A stretch of DNA of 64,000 bases from an uncultured Methylophilaceae bacterium (GTDB taxonomy: Bacteria; Pseudomonadota; Gammaproteobacteria; Burkholderiales; Methylophilaceae): NCBI GenBank assembly GCA_903870995.1, contig CAIQFD010000015.1:1-64000 (forward strand), in the 5' to 3' direction. The number at the start of each line of letters is the position of its first letter. Within the stretch, counting starts at the first letter, position 1. Position numbers and translations under genes: made by a program. The notes under the pieces were generated by a model, which was not told where the DNA came from, searched no databases, and saw only the letters and a list, made by a program, of their open reading frames with translations. Positions 25,122 through 35,632 of the stretch are shown piece after piece.

Positions 25122-25810
25122 CGGTAGATCACCACTAGCGCAAAAAGTATTGCCATCAAAACATAATCAAGAAAGCGCATTCTAGGCAAATCCAAACGAA
25201 TCTTTTCGTTGATAGCGCTTGGCTTAGCAGAACCAACATCAAGCGTGAGGATTTGAGCCCATTTGGACGTTGCAGTCACTTGCTTTGCTTGTGTCTTTTG
25301 ATGGTCGTCAATGTATTGTAATGTGAGGTAAAGCCTTGCAGTGAAACGTGCCGGCGATAACCCAATAAAACGTAGCGGCTGAATAAGAAAATAGATACCC
25401 GCCATCAATGCCTCTCTGCTTGATGTGACAATCAACAATTCAATCCCAGCGAGTACGAGCGTCATTCTTGCGATTTGATACAAAGCCCCCTTTAAACCCT
25501 CATAAGTGGGTGCAACGTCCATGGGCCAATGCGGTATGTATTCGCCAGGGGTTGCGAAGGCATAAATGAGTGTCATTGAGAGAAAGAGCCAGCGCATACG
25601 CCATATCATTGAAGCAAATGTGCGCCCACCAAAATAAATTAAACCACTCAGGAGAATTAAACCTAGGAGTAACAATTGATTAAGCTTGAGCCCTTGAATA
25701 CAGGCGGCCATTAATACTAATGCAAAGATTTTAGTCGCCGGATGCAAACCAATGCGATTTAATAAAAAAGCCGGACTAAACAGCCCGGCCAATTTAAGAT
25801 TGAATTTCAT
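25118..25810 (-). CDS. EcfT/CbiQ-like membrane protein, orphan
   Basis: A 230-residue membrane protein with five or so hydrophobic segments (for example IFALVLMAACIQGL, QLLLLGLILLSGLIYFGG, LFLSMTLIYAFATPG) and a C-terminal hydrophobic anchor (LMAILFALVVIY). The region ARMTLVLAGIELLIVTSSREALMAG and the following PLRFIGLSPARFTARLYLTLQYI resembles the coupling part of CbiQ/EcfT subunits of energy-coupling-factor vitamin transporters. No ECF ATPase or S component lies nearby. It shares a TAATG overlap with fimV and an ATGA overlap with truA, so it is translated with both. The role is uncertain. Confidence 0.6.
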   Translation of the reverse strand: MKFNLKLAGLFSPAFLLNRIGLHPATKIFALVLMAACIQGLKLNQLLLLGLILLSGLIYFGGRTFASMIWRMRWLFLSMTLIYAFATPGEYIPHWPMDVAPTYEGLKGALYQIARMTLVLAGIELLIVTSSREALMAGIYFLIQPLRFIGLSPARFTARLYLTLQYIDDHQKTQAKQVTATSKWAQILTLDVGSAKPSAINEKIRLDLPRMRFLDYVLMAILFALVVIYR

Positions 25811-28110
25811 TACGCTAGACTATCAATCAATGCCTGAGCGCGCTCACGCTGCCCAGTGCTACCATCCTTTAACGCTTCAGCAAGCAACTCCAGCGCCCCC
25901 TCTTTATCTGCCATATCGATGTAAGCAACGGCTAATTCAAGCTTCGTTGCTACTTCCGCAGAATCCGAACCATTCGATTTTGCTGATTGGCTTTTTGCTG
26001 GCTGGCTAGCTTTTGCTTTCTTTGGTTTTTCAACTTTTAATAAGTTAGAGAAATCACCGTTGAAAGCATCGGGGATAGGTGTTGCAGACACGCTAGGTGT
26101 ATTGATAGGCTCAATAGAGTCAAAGTTAAGCGTAATGCCAGACAAGTTTAAGTCGGGCGTTTCATGTGGAAGATCAAAATTAATCTCTTCGACCATTTCA
26201 TCACCCTGCTCAACATGCGTTAAAGCACCAGATTCGGCTAGCGTCTGAGCGCTTTCATCCATGACAAAATTCAATGGTTCAGCAATCGGCTTAATGACGT
26301 CATCTTCCATCAAGCTTGCATCATTAAAATCTGAAACGGCAAGCTTAGTCTCTTCAACGCCTACAACAGGCGAATCTGCATAAGCGACTTGATAAAGCTT
26401 ATTCTCTGGGTCTATTTTTAGACCAAGCGTTGTCACGGTTGACCAGATTGGGTCTGAGGAACCAAGCTGAGAAAAAAGCTCACCTGCCAAGACTTCAAAT
26501 GCCGATATGTTTTTTAATTCGCTATAAATTTCAAGTAACTTCAAATGCAATTCGTAACGATGAGGGGACTTTTGAATCGCTTCTTTAAGAATATCTACAG
26601 CCTGCGCATGACGACCATAAGCGAGATAAACATCGGCTTCAGCAATCGGATCTACCTCATGCGTATCAATCATGTCACCACTTGAAGCGGAAAAATCACT
26701 TAAAAAAGAAGTCACATCAGCATTATCACTTGCCGCAAATGGACTAAGATGACTTTCCGTCCCATTATCATCAAGATTTAATTTGATTTTATTTTTGCGT
26801 CTTACCCACAAACCAAATCCAGCCAAAGCGGCTAATAAAGCGCCAACAACGGCCAGAACAACAGGGTCAATCACCTCAAATATACTAGGCGCATCAACTT
26901 GCTTTTCCTTAGCCTGAACTGCTTGTTGCTGCGCTTCAGCCATGGCTTTGTTTTTGACTGCCATCAATTTTTTCATATCGGCAATTTGTTTAGCTAACGC
27001 CTCAGACTTCTCGTCCGTTTCTTTAATATCGTTTTGCTTTGCAGCCAAATCATCTTGCAAGGCAATCGCTTTATCAGCCGCTGACTTTTCTGAACTTGCT
27101 TGATCCCCGCTAGATTTAGATGTTTTATCCGCATCTACTTTCGCCAACTTCACCACATCACGCGCGCCTACTGAAGATGGCGTCGCTTTATCTTCGGTCA
27201 CAATCTTGCCTTTGGTTTGATTGTTTGACGTCGCATCGTTAGCCGGCGCACTCATCGCCGCATCAGCGAGCTTTGCGGTGTATGCCTGCCAATTACCGAC
27301 TTGCGCGCGCACCTCTGCGCTCGCTTCTTTCTTATCGATCGCTTGTAAAGTCTCTAGACTTGGGACTTGAATGATTTGTCCAACTTTAAGACGATTAATG
27401 TTATCCCCATCAAATGCAGCTGGATTTGCTTTGTAAAGGCCAACTAAAAGTTGATCTAAGTTAACGTCTTGAATATTGAGGCGCAGCGCAATGGCGCTTA
27501 ACGAATCACCTTTTACTGTTGTCACTTCTTGCCCATCTGAAGCCACACTTGGCGTTTTAGCATGTGCGTGATGCGCGCGCTTAGTTTTTGGATTAGAAGT
27601 GATTGGTGTCGGCGCTAGTCGCTGATGAGTCTCATTAGATTGCTCTGTGATTGGCTTTGCAGAATCAATGGTAGGCGCTGCAACGCGCGTCGCTGAATAG
27701 TCAGGCGGATCCAGAAGTAATGTGTATTCACGAGATAGTTGACCATCAGCCCAAACGACCTGAATCAACATATCCAAAAATGGATCAGTCACTGCTTGAC
27801 TGGAGCTCAATTGAATCACTGGGTCGCCATTAGGCTTTTTGACGACACTGATTTTGATGTTGTTTTGAATGGCGGCTTTTTCGACACCTTGTGCAACGTA
27901 GAATTCATCTGGTGCAAGATTTGCACTCAAGCCTGCCAACTCTTCAGGACTCACTGAAGTAAGCTCAATTTCAGCACTCAGTGGCTCACCCAGCGCAGAA
28001 AAGACATTTAACTTACCTAATCCAGCAGCACTCACACTGAATGAAAGTAGAGAAAAACACAAAGCTAATGAGATTTGTTTGATTTTTGTATTTTTTACTA
28101 ATTTAATCAT
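25810..28110 (-). CDS. fimV: FimV/HubP-family polar scaffold protein
   Basis: A 766-residue protein. After a signal peptide ending VSAAG comes the FimV N-terminal domain (LGKLNVFSALGEPLSAEIELTSV), a LysM domain (about 195-250, TTVKGDSLSAIALRLN...), a coiled coil (about 345-400), one membrane span (VVLAVVGALLAALAGFGLWV, near 420) and an acidic cytoplasmic part. That part contains a TPR-like stretch (AEADVYLAYGRHAQAVDILKEAI) and a C-terminal FimV motif (TKLELAVAYIDMADKEGALELL). FimV/HubP proteins organise the cell pole, type IV pili and flagella. It precedes the EcfT-like gene and truA in the conserved block. Confidence 0.93.
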   Translation of the reverse strand: MIKLVKNTKIKQISLALCFSLLSFSVSAAGLGKLNVFSALGEPLSAEIELTSVSPEELAGLSANLAPDEFYVAQGVEKAAIQNNIKISVVKKPNGDPVIQLSSSQAVTDPFLDMLIQVVWADGQLSREYTLLLDPPDYSATRVAAPTIDSAKPITEQSNETHQRLAPTPITSNPKTKRAHHAHAKTPSVASDGQEVTTVKGDSLSAIALRLNIQDVNLDQLLVGLYKANPAAFDGDNINRLKVGQIIQVPSLETLQAIDKKEASAEVRAQVGNWQAYTAKLADAAMSAPANDATSNNQTKGKIVTEDKATPSSVGARDVVKLAKVDADKTSKSSGDQASSEKSAADKAIALQDDLAAKQNDIKETDEKSEALAKQIADMKKLMAVKNKAMAEAQQQAVQAKEKQVDAPSIFEVIDPVVLAVVGALLAALAGFGLWVRRKNKIKLNLDDNGTESHLSPFAASDNADVTSFLSDFSASSGDMIDTHEVDPIAEADVYLAYGRHAQAVDILKEAIQKSPHRYELHLKLLEIYSELKNISAFEVLAGELFSQLGSSDPIWSTVTTLGLKIDPENKLYQVAYADSPVVGVEETKLAVSDFNDASLMEDDVIKPIAEPLNFVMDESAQTLAESGALTHVEQGDEMVEEINFDLPHETPDLNLSGITLNFDSIEPINTPSVSATPIPDAFNGDFSNLLKVEKPKKAKASQPAKSQSAKSNGSDSAEVATKLELAVAYIDMADKEGALELLAEALKDGSTGQRERAQALIDSLA

Positions 28111-28243
28111 ATTAATCTAGCCTATGCTGACCATCTAACAACAAGAATTTAAAAATCAAAATAACATCGAATTCAATGCCTTGCAAGATACAAGTTAAGC
28201 AAATATTGACTTAACTCCTCATCTTCAAAAGCCAATGTAAACC

Positions 28244-29356
28244 TTAAGATTTCACCAAAATATCTAACATGCGGCGGAGCGGCTCTGCTGCGCCCCATAA
28301 GAGCTGATCGCCCACAGTAAATGCTGACAGATACTCTCCACCCATCCCCATTTTACGCAAACGACCAACTGGCGTTTTAAGCGTGCCCGTTACCGCAGCA
28401 GGTGTCAGCAATTTCATACTCGCTTCGCGTTCATTCGGAACAACTTGCGCCCATTGATTGGCTTTAGCGAGCATGTCGTTAATTTCATCCAAAGGCACCT
28501 CTTTTTTAAGCTTGATCGTTAATGCTTGAGAATGGCAACGCATAGCGCCAATACGAACGCACAAGCCATCAATGACAATAGGGTTAGCTTCTAGACCAAG
28601 AATTTTGTTAGTCTCGGCGCCGCCCTTCCACTCTTCTTTGCTTTGACCATTACCTAAATCTTTATCAATCCAAGGAATTAGGCTGCCTGCCAAAGGGACA
28701 CCAAAGTGTGCGGTTGGGAATGCATCATCACGCAGGGCTGCAGCAACAGTTCGATCGATATCCAAAATCGCTGAAGCTGGATCGGCTAATAAGCTTGAAA
28801 CAGACTGGTTTGCAGCGCCCATTTGCTTGAGCAATTCACGCATGTTTTGTGCACCAGCACCTGAAGCGGCTTGATAAGTCATGGACGTTGCCCATTCCAC
28901 CAAGTTTTCTTTGAAGAGGCCGTTCAATGCCATCAACATCAATGAAACGGTACAGTTACCACCCACCCAGTTTTTACCACCTTTTTGCATTGCGTCTTTA
29001 ATTACATGCATATTCACTGGATCAAGAATAATCACTGCGTCATCTTCCATGCGCAATGTAGATGCAGCATCAATCCAATGACCAATCCAACCTTCACCCC
29101 GTAGTTTTGGAAAGACTTCACTGGTGTAATCGCCACCTTGGCAAGAGACAATCACATCCATGTGCTTTAATTCAGCAATATCTTTGGCGTCTTTTAATGC
29201 GGGCGTTTCTTTACCAACCTTCGGCCCAGCACCACCCACTTGTGATGTTGTAAAAAACTGTGGTTCGATGTGAGCAAAGTCGTTTTCTTCCAACATACGT
29301 TGCATGAGCACGGAGCCAACCATTCCACGCCAACCAATAAAGCCTACTTTTAACAT
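28244..29356 (-). CDS. asd: aspartate-semialdehyde dehydrogenase
   Basis: A 370-residue NADP-dependent enzyme reducing aspartyl phosphate to the semialdehyde, the branch point for lysine, methionine and threonine. [15 protein letters not shown] is the Rossmann motif and GGNCTVSLM carries the active-site Cys. [11 protein letters not shown] and [12 protein letters not shown] match the Gram-negative Asd subfamily. The frame extends to a TTG upstream, but the ATG at 29356 starts at the Rossmann strand. It follows leuB by 19 bases, the normal leuCDB-asd order. Confidence 0.96.
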   Translation of the reverse strand: MLKVGFIGWRGMVGSVLMQRMLEENDFAHIEPQFFTTSQVGGAGPKVGKETPALKDAKDIAELKHMDVIVSCQGGDYTSEVFPKLRGEGWIGHWIDAASTLRMEDDAVIILDPVNMHVIKDAMQKGGKNWVGGNCTVSLMLMALNGLFKENLVEWATSMTYQAASGAGAQNMRELLKQMGAANQSVSSLLADPASAILDIDRTVAAALRDDAFPTAHFGVPLAGSLIPWIDKDLGNGQSKEEWKGGAETNKILGLEANPIVIDGLCVRIGAMRCHSQALTIKLKKEVPLDEINDMLAKANQWAQVVPNEREASMKLLTPAAVTGTLKTPVGRLRKMGMGGEYLSAFTVGDQLLWGAAEPLRRMLDILVKS

Positions 29357-29375
29357 TTTTCTTTTCCTAAATCTC

Positions 29376-30431
29376 TTATAAAGCGGCAACGACAGCGTCG
29401 CCCATTTCGCTACATTTCACCTTCTTGGTACCATCAGTGTAAATGTCAGCAGTGCGATAACCCTGCGCCAATGCCTTTTTAACTGCATTTTCAATTCTAA
29501 CTGCGTTCGTTTCATCATTAAAGCTATAACGAAGCATCATGGCTGCTGAAAGGATGGTGGCCAAAGGGTTGGCAATATCTTGATTAGCGATATCGGGTGC
29601 TGAGCCATGGCTAGGCTCGTACATGCCTTTATTATTCGCATCTAAAGAAGCTGAAGGCAACATACCGATGGAGCCTGTCAACATTGAAGCCTCATCAGAC
29701 AAGATGTCACCAAAAATATTGCCCGTCACCATCACGTCAAATTGCTTAGGTGCGCGAATCAATTGCATCGCAGCGTTATCCACGTACATATGACTAAGCT
29801 CAACCTCTGGATACTCTTTAGAGATTTCAATCATGACCTGACGCCATAATTCAGTGGTTTCAAGCACGTTCGCTTTATCCACTGAACAGACTTTTTTATT
29901 ACGTTTCATCGCGATACTAAATGCCACATGACCGATTCGGCGAATTTCAGACTCTGAGTAACGCATGGTATTAACACCCTCACGCTCACCATTCGGCAAG
30001 GTTGAGATGCCGCGTGGCTGTCCAAAGTAAATATCACCTGTTAACTCACGCACAATCATAATGTCTAACCCCGCCACCACTTCAGGCTTCAAGGTCGATG
30101 CTGATGCCAACTCTGGGTAAAGCAACGCTGGGCGAAGATTGGCAAACAAGTTAAGTTCTTTACGAATGCGGAGCAAACCACGCTCTGGACGCATATCGCG
30201 TGGCAATGTGTCGTATTTCCAATCGCCAACGGCACCAAGGAGAACGGCATCAGACTCTTTCGCCAATTTCAAGGTATCAGCAGGAAGCGGATCACCAGCA
30301 GCCTCGTAACCAGCACCACCAATTGGCGCCTCTTTCATTTCAAGGCCGATGTTTAAGGCATTCAACACCTTCACAGCTTGTGCAACAATCTCTGGGCCGA
30401 TGCCATCACCTGGCAGAACTGCAATCTTCAT
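29376..30431 (-). CDS. leuB: 3-isopropylmalate dehydrogenase
   Basis: A 351-residue NAD-dependent beta-decarboxylating dehydrogenase of leucine synthesis. [23 protein letters not shown] begins the protein; [22 protein letters not shown] binds substrate and [27 protein letters not shown] is the metal/NAD signature. Length is typical. It follows leuD by 57 bases within leuC-leuD-leuB. Confidence 0.97.
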   Translation of the reverse strand: MKIAVLPGDGIGPEIVAQAVKVLNALNIGLEMKEAPIGGAGYEAAGDPLPADTLKLAKESDAVLLGAVGDWKYDTLPRDMRPERGLLRIRKELNLFANLRPALLYPELASASTLKPEVVAGLDIMIVRELTGDIYFGQPRGISTLPNGEREGVNTMRYSESEIRRIGHVAFSIAMKRNKKVCSVDKANVLETTELWRQVMIEISKEYPEVELSHMYVDNAAMQLIRAPKQFDVMVTGNIFGDILSDEASMLTGSIGMLPSASLDANNKGMYEPSHGSAPDIANQDIANPLATILSAAMMLRYSFNDETNAVRIENAVKKALAQGYRTADIYTDGTKKVKCSEMGDAVVAAL

Positions 30432-30488
30432 CTAAAATCCTAACAAATACAAATATGTGATTGAAAAATATATTTAATTAAACAGTCT

Positions 30489-31127
30489 TTAGTTGAATAA
30501 CCAAGGCTGTGCAAGCTTATGTTTTGCTTCAAACGTTTTAATCGCATCCTGATGCTGCATCGTCAAACCTATGTCATCCAAACCATTCAACAAGCAGTGC
30601 TTGCGGAAGGCATCTACATCAAACTTGAACGTTTTTCCACTTTGCGTAGTGATGGCTTGCGCGCTTAAATCAACATTCAATTGATAACCTTCTGCCGCTT
30701 CTGTTTCTTTAAACAACGTATCCACATCATCCGCAGATAACACGATAGGCAACATGCCATTCTTAAAGCAGTTATTAAAGAAAATATCGGCAAAGCTAGG
30801 CGCGATAATGACACGAAAGCCATAGTCTTCTAACGCCCAAGGTGCATGCTCACGACTTGAACCACAACCGAAGTTTTCACGCGCCAATAAAATAGAAGCG
30901 CCTTGATAGCGTGGCTGATTAAGAACGAAATCTGGGTTGATTTTGCGATGGCTGTTATCCATGCCAGGCTCACCATGATCCAGGTAACGCCATTCGTCAA
31001 AAGCATTGGGGCCAAAACCGCTACGCTTAATCGACTTTAAAAACTGTTTAGGAATAATGGCATCCGTGTCGACATTTGCTCTATCGAGCGGAACAACCAA
31101 ACCGTTTAATTGGGTAAATGCATGCAT
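30489..31127 (-). CDS. leuD: 3-isopropylmalate dehydratase small subunit
   Basis: A 212-residue aconitase-swivel-domain subunit that pairs with LeuC to isomerise 2- to 3-isopropylmalate. [43 protein letters not shown] and [17 protein letters not shown] are the LeuD motifs. The ATG lies 12 bases after the leuC stop. Size matches proteobacterial LeuD. Confidence 0.97.
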   Translation of the reverse strand: MHAFTQLNGLVVPLDRANVDTDAIIPKQFLKSIKRSGFGPNAFDEWRYLDHGEPGMDNSHRKINPDFVLNQPRYQGASILLARENFGCGSSREHAPWALEDYGFRVIIAPSFADIFFNNCFKNGMLPIVLSADDVDTLFKETEAAEGYQLNVDLSAQAITTQSGKTFKFDVDAFRKHCLLNGLDDIGLTMQHQDAIKTFEAKHKLAQPWLFN

Positions 31128-31139
31128 CGTATTAATCTC

Positions 31140-32561
31140 TTATTTTGTAGCAAAGGTACGGACATCAACGAAATGTCCAGCAATCGCAGCGGCAGCAGCC
31201 ATCTCAGGACTGACTAAATGGGTTCTACCACCCAAGCCTTGACGACCTTCAAAATTACGATTGGAAGTAGAAGCACAGCGCTCACCCGGCTCTAAACGGT
31301 CAGCATTCATCGCCAAACACATCGAACAGCCTGGCTCACGCCATTCAAAACCAGCATCCTTAAACACTTGATCTAAACCTTCTGCTTCTGCTTGCGCTTT
31401 AACCAAACCTGAACCAGGGACGACCAATGCCAACTTCACGTTGGTTGCAATTTTTTTGCCTTTAGCGACGTTTGCAGCCGCACGCAAATCTTCAATCCGT
31501 GAATTTGTACAAGAGCCAATAAACACCTTATCGATGTTAATTGCACTCATAGGTGTATTCGCTTCCAAACCCATATATTGCAAGGCACGCTCCATGCTAC
31601 CTTTTTTGGTCGCATCCTCTTCTTTAGCAGGATCTGGCACAACGCCATTAATCCCCACAACCATTTCAGGTGAAGTACCCCAAGTGACTTGAGGCTGGAT
31701 ATCATCCCCATTCAACACAACTGTTGCATCAAACTGAGCATCATCGTCACTCACCAATGTGCGCCAATAACTAACTGCGGCATCCCACTGCTCTGCTTTA
31801 GGTGCATAAGGACGGCCTTTTACGTAGTTAATCGTAGCGTCATCAACTGCCACCATCCCAGCACGCGCGCCCGCTTCAATCGCCATATTGCACAAGGTCA
31901 TACGACCTTCCATGCTGAAGGCGCGAATCACACTACCGCCAAATTCAATCGCATACCCTGTGCCGCCGGCAGTACCAATCTTGCCGATAATGGCCAATGC
32001 CACATCTTTAGCAGTCACACCGCCACCTAACTTACCATCAACACGCACGAGCATCGATTTAGATTTCTTCTGCACCAAGCATTGCGTCGCCATCACATGC
32101 TCAACTTCTGACGTGCCAATACCATGCGCCAACGCACCGAATGCGCCGTGTGTACTTGTATGAGAGTCACCACACACCACCGTCATACCTGGCAAGGTAG
32201 CGCCCTGCTCTGGTCCCATCACGTGAACAATGCCTTGGCCTTTGTCCATAAACGGGAAGTAAGCTTTCGCACCAAACTCTTTAATGTTGCTATCTAAAGT
32301 TTCGATTTGAATGCGTGAAATAGGATCAGCGATCCCATCAAGGCCTTTTTCCCAGCCATTTGTTGGGGTATTGTGGTCTGCTGTAGCGACAATTGAATCC
32401 TTACGCCATGGCTTACGGCCTGCTAGGCGCAAGCCTTCAAAAGCTTGCGGGCTCGTCACTTCATGTACCAAATGACGGTCAATATAAATCAAGGCAGTGC
32501 CGTTTTCTTCAGTCACCACATGCGAATCAAACAACTTGTCGTAAAGGGTTTTAGCGCTCAT
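31140..32561 (-). CDS. leuC: 3-isopropylmalate dehydratase large subunit
   Basis: A 473-residue aconitase-family protein with a [4Fe-4S] cluster bound by the Cys in [13 protein letters not shown] and the pair in [21 protein letters not shown] starts the protein; [18 protein letters not shown] and [17 protein letters not shown] follow. It isomerises isopropylmalate together with LeuD. It begins 23 bases after yajQ, so leucine genes could be read from the upstream arg/ppnP/yajQ transcript or from a promoter I could not place. Confidence 0.97.
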   Translation of the reverse strand: MSAKTLYDKLFDSHVVTEENGTALIYIDRHLVHEVTSPQAFEGLRLAGRKPWRKDSIVATADHNTPTNGWEKGLDGIADPISRIQIETLDSNIKEFGAKAYFPFMDKGQGIVHVMGPEQGATLPGMTVVCGDSHTSTHGAFGALAHGIGTSEVEHVMATQCLVQKKSKSMLVRVDGKLGGGVTAKDVALAIIGKIGTAGGTGYAIEFGGSVIRAFSMEGRMTLCNMAIEAGARAGMVAVDDATINYVKGRPYAPKAEQWDAAVSYWRTLVSDDDAQFDATVVLNGDDIQPQVTWGTSPEMVVGINGVVPDPAKEEDATKKGSMERALQYMGLEANTPMSAINIDKVFIGSCTNSRIEDLRAAANVAKGKKIATNVKLALVVPGSGLVKAQAEAEGLDQVFKDAGFEWREPGCSMCLAMNADRLEPGERCASTSNRNFEGRQGLGGRTHLVSPEMAAAAAIAGHFVDVRTFATK

Positions 32562-32584
32562 TTAACTTCTAACTATATAAAAAA

Positions 32585-33079
32585 TTAATCTCTAAAATTA
32601 CCAAACTGCAAAGGGAAATCAGTCACAGACTTTTTAACCTGAGCAATCGTGTCTTGTAGCACGTCACGTTTAGCCCCAACCACTCTGACAGTATCACCCT
32701 GAATACTTGCTTGGACCTTAACGCCACTATCTTTAATCAGCTTCACGATACGTTTAGCGAGCTCGCTATCAATGCCATCTTTAATTTTCAGCACTTGCTT
32801 CACTTTGTTACCAGAAATTTTCTGAACATCTTGATGATCAAGACGCTTAGCACTGTCGGCTTCTTTCTTTTCCATCGCCGGCAATAAAATGTCTTTGATT
32901 TGATCTAACTGAAAATCAGAATCACCAAACAAAGTCATCAAACTATCTTTTTCGTTTAGCTCGACGTTAGCGCTTGTGCCCTTAAAGTCGTAACGGTTGG
33001 TAATGCTACGGCTAACAACATCAATCGCATTTTTCAGCGCGACCATATCAACTTCAGAAGTAATATCAAAAGATGGCAT
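32585..33079 (-). CDS. yajQ: YajQ family nucleotide-binding protein
   Basis: A 164-residue protein starting MPSFDITSEVDMVALKNAID, with NRYDFKGTSANVEL and the terminal FPLQFGNFRD that mark the YajQ family. Members bind tRNA or nucleotides and, in Xanthomonas, cyclic di-GMP to modulate a transcription factor. Whether this one senses cyclic di-GMP cannot be told from sequence alone. It lies between ppnP and leuC on the minus strand. Confidence 0.95.
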   Translation of the reverse strand: MPSFDITSEVDMVALKNAIDVVSRSITNRYDFKGTSANVELNEKDSLMTLFGDSDFQLDQIKDILLPAMEKKEADSAKRLDHQDVQKISGNKVKQVLKIKDGIDSELAKRIVKLIKDSGVKVQASIQGDTVRVVGAKRDVLQDTIAQVKKSVTDFPLQFGNFRD

Positions 33080-33092
33080 ATCGACCTCTTAA

Positions 33093-33404
33093 TTATTCAA
33101 AATGACAGACGTAATCGAGTGTTTCAAGCACTTCAATATCGAATGAAGAGTTACCCGGCACAGTGAATTTTTCGCCTTCACGGTAAGTTTTCCACTCTGT
33201 TTCGCCAGCAAGGCGCACTTTACAAACACCTAGATTGATTTCCATCAACTCTGGCGCGGCAGTATTGAATGTCAACGCGCCTGGGAAAATAACGCCGATC
33301 GTGCTTCGTGTGCCATTAGGGAACAACACGGTGTGACTAACACATTTTCCATCAAAATAGACGTTTGCTTTTTTCTTAACGCTTACATTATCAAATTGAG
33401 CCAT
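33093..33404 (-). CDS. ppnP: pyrimidine/purine nucleoside phosphorylase
   Basis: A 103-residue single-domain cupin of the PpnP (formerly YaiE, DUF1255) family, which phosphorolyses a range of nucleosides to base and ribose 1-phosphate. [37 protein letters not shown] and [16 protein letters not shown] are the characteristic stretches. Length is exactly in the family range. The gene lies 17 bases after argG and 13 bases before yajQ. Confidence 0.94.
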   Translation of the reverse strand: MAQFDNVSVKKKANVYFDGKCVSHTVLFPNGTRSTIGVIFPGALTFNTAAPELMEINLGVCKVRLAGETEWKTYREGEKFTVPGNSSFDIEVLETLDYVCHFE

Positions 33405-33421
33405 GATTTTTCCTTTGGAGA

Positions 33422-34645
33422 TTAATGTTTCTTTTGTTTTAAATTTGCAGCGATACGCAACCTCAATGCATTGAGCTTAATAAAGCCTGCTGCATCTTTT
33501 TGGTCATAAGCGCCTTTGTCATCTTCAAACGTTGCAATGGTCGGATCAAACAGCGAGTCTGTTTTGGAGTCACGACCAGCAACAATGACGTTACCTTTAT
33601 AAAGTTTCAAACGCACCCAACCATTGACGGTTTTTTGTGTGTGGTCAATGAGGCTTTGAAGCGCCAAACGCTCCGGACTCCACCAGTAACCGTTATAAAT
33701 CATACTTGCATAACGTGGCATCAAGTCATCTTTCAAATGTGCCACTTCGCGATCTAACGTGATTGACTCAATCGCACGGTGCGCTTTAAGCAAAATCGTA
33801 CCGCCTGGCGTTTCATAACAACCGCGTGATTTCATACCCACGTAACGATTTTCAACCAAATCCAAACGACCAATACCGTGTTTACCGCCCACTTTGTTCA
33901 AAAACGCTAAGATTTCGTGCGCTTTCATTTTTTGACCGTTCAAAGCAACTGGGTCGCCATTCACGTACTCAATATCCAAATACTCAGCTTCATCTGGTGC
34001 TTTTTCTGGAGAGACTGTCCAGCGCCACATATCCTCTTCAGCTTCCGCTGCTGGATTTTCCAAATGACGGCCTTCGTAAGAGATATGAAGCAAGTTAGCA
34101 TCCATGCTGTATGGACTGCCACCTTGCTTATGCTTCATTTCAACTGGAATACCGTGCTTTTCAGCATAAGCCAATAGCTTCTCACGAGAGAGCAAATCCC
34201 ACTCACGCCATGGTGCAATAATATGAATATTTGGCTTCAATGCATAAGCACCAAGCTCAAAACGTACCTGGTCGTTACCCTTACCAGTCGCACCATGAGA
34301 AATTGCGTCAGCACCTGTCTCATTAGCAATCTCAATCAAACGTTTAGCAATCAATGGACGCGCAATAGAAGTGCCGAGCAAATACTCGCCTTCATAGACC
34401 GTGTTGGCACGGAACATCGGGAAGACAAAATCACGTACAAACTCTTCGCGCACGTCATCAATATAGATTTCTTTCACACCAGCTGCTTTAGCCTTAGCAC
34501 GCGCCGGCTCCAGCTCTTCGCCTTGACCCAAATCAGCAGTAAAAGTCACCACCTCACATTTGTACTCATCTTGAAGCCATTTCAAAATCACCGAAGTATC
34601 AAGGCCACCTGAGTAAGCCAGCACTACTTTTTTAATATCGTTCAT
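33422..34645 (-). CDS. argG: argininosuccinate synthase
   Basis: A 407-residue enzyme joining citrulline and aspartate with [21 protein letters not shown] is the PP-loop ATP site; [15 protein letters not shown] and [21 protein letters not shown] are type-1 ArgG motifs. The length fits. It follows argF by 22 bases, forming argD-argF-argG on the minus strand. Confidence 0.97.
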   Translation of the reverse strand: MNDIKKVVLAYSGGLDTSVILKWLQDEYKCEVVTFTADLGQGEELEPARAKAKAAGVKEIYIDDVREEFVRDFVFPMFRANTVYEGEYLLGTSIARPLIAKRLIEIANETGADAISHGATGKGNDQVRFELGAYALKPNIHIIAPWREWDLLSREKLLAYAEKHGIPVEMKHKQGGSPYSMDANLLHISYEGRHLENPAAEAEEDMWRWTVSPEKAPDEAEYLDIEYVNGDPVALNGQKMKAHEILAFLNKVGGKHGIGRLDLVENRYVGMKSRGCYETPGGTILLKAHRAIESITLDREVAHLKDDLMPRYASMIYNGYWWSPERLALQSLIDHTQKTVNGWVRLKLYKGNVIVAGRDSKTDSLFDPTIATFEDDKGAYDQKDAAGFIKLNALRLRIAANLKQKKH

Positions 34646-34667
34646 TACCTGTTCCCAATCTCAATAA

Positions 34668-35585
34668 TTACTTAACACGCCCTAACAAAAGATACTCCAT
34701 GAGTGCCTTTTGAACATGCAATCTATTTTCAGCCTCATCCCAAACCACAGAGTGTTTACCATCAATCACATCAGCCGAAACCTCTTCACCGCGGTGTGCT
34801 GGCAAGCAATGCATAAACAATGCATCTTCTTTTGCCACACGCATCATGTCTGCATCCACTTGCCAATCAGCAAAGTCACGCATACGTTCTTCATTTTCAG
34901 CTTCAAAACCCATTGATGTCCAAACATCGGTCGTCACCAAATCTGCATCACGCGCAGCTTCCATCGGGTCTGCGAACTCTTCGTAATGACTGTCACCATA
35001 CAAATTAGCACGTTCAGGCTCAACTTCGTAGCCAGGCGGCGTTGAAACATGGACATTAAAATCTAATACTTCCGCAGCCTGCAACCAAGTGTTGCAAACA
35101 TTGTTAGAGTCACCAATCCAAGCCACCGTTTTACCTTTAATTGGTCCACGGTGTTCAATGAAGGTAAAGATATCCGCCAAAATTTGGCAAGGATGATACT
35201 CATTCGTTAAACCATTAATCACAGGAACGCGAGAGTTAGCAGCAAACCTCTCGATAATGTCTTGTTCAAAAGTACGAATCATCACCAAGTCACTCATGCG
35301 AGAGATAACTTGCGCAGCGTCCTCAACAGGCTCACCGCGACCCAATTGCGAATCACGCGTATTCAAATAAATCGCTGAGCCGCCCAATTGCTGCATACCC
35401 GCTTCAAAAGAGAGGCGTGTACGTGTACTGGCCTTTTCAAAAATCATCACCAAAGTGCGGTCTGAAAGCGGCCAGTATTGTTGGTAGGCTTTGAATTGCG
35501 CCTTAATCCAGCGAGTACGCTCAAAAATATAATTGAGTTCGTCTGTGGTTAAGTCGTTAAATTGTAAAAAATGTTTGATTGTCAT
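34668..35585 (-). CDS. argF: ornithine carbamoyltransferase
   Basis: A 305-residue enzyme making citrulline from ornithine and carbamoyl phosphate. FEKASTRTRLSFEAGM has the STRT carbamoyl-phosphate motif; HPCQILAD and FMHCLPAHRGEEV (ornithine and active-site Cys) are present. The frame reaches 35597, but the ATG at 35585 (MTIKHFLQFNDLTTDEL) is the usual start. It lies between argD and argG. Confidence 0.97.
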   Translation of the reverse strand: MTIKHFLQFNDLTTDELNYIFERTRWIKAQFKAYQQYWPLSDRTLVMIFEKASTRTRLSFEAGMQQLGGSAIYLNTRDSQLGRGEPVEDAAQVISRMSDLVMIRTFEQDIIERFAANSRVPVINGLTNEYHPCQILADIFTFIEHRGPIKGKTVAWIGDSNNVCNTWLQAAEVLDFNVHVSTPPGYEVEPERANLYGDSHYEEFADPMEAARDADLVTTDVWTSMGFEAENEERMRDFADWQVDADMMRVAKEDALFMHCLPAHRGEEVSADVIDGKHSVVWDEAENRLHVQKALMEYLLLGRVK

Positions 35586-35632
35586 GATGTTGACCAAAAA
35601 GTTTGGACGTTTAAACCATTAATATAAAAATG

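Noticed and set aside
31689..32163. Long plus-strand open frames opposite leuC
   Set aside because: They are shadows of the conserved leuC reading frame with no family features and no ribosome binding site.
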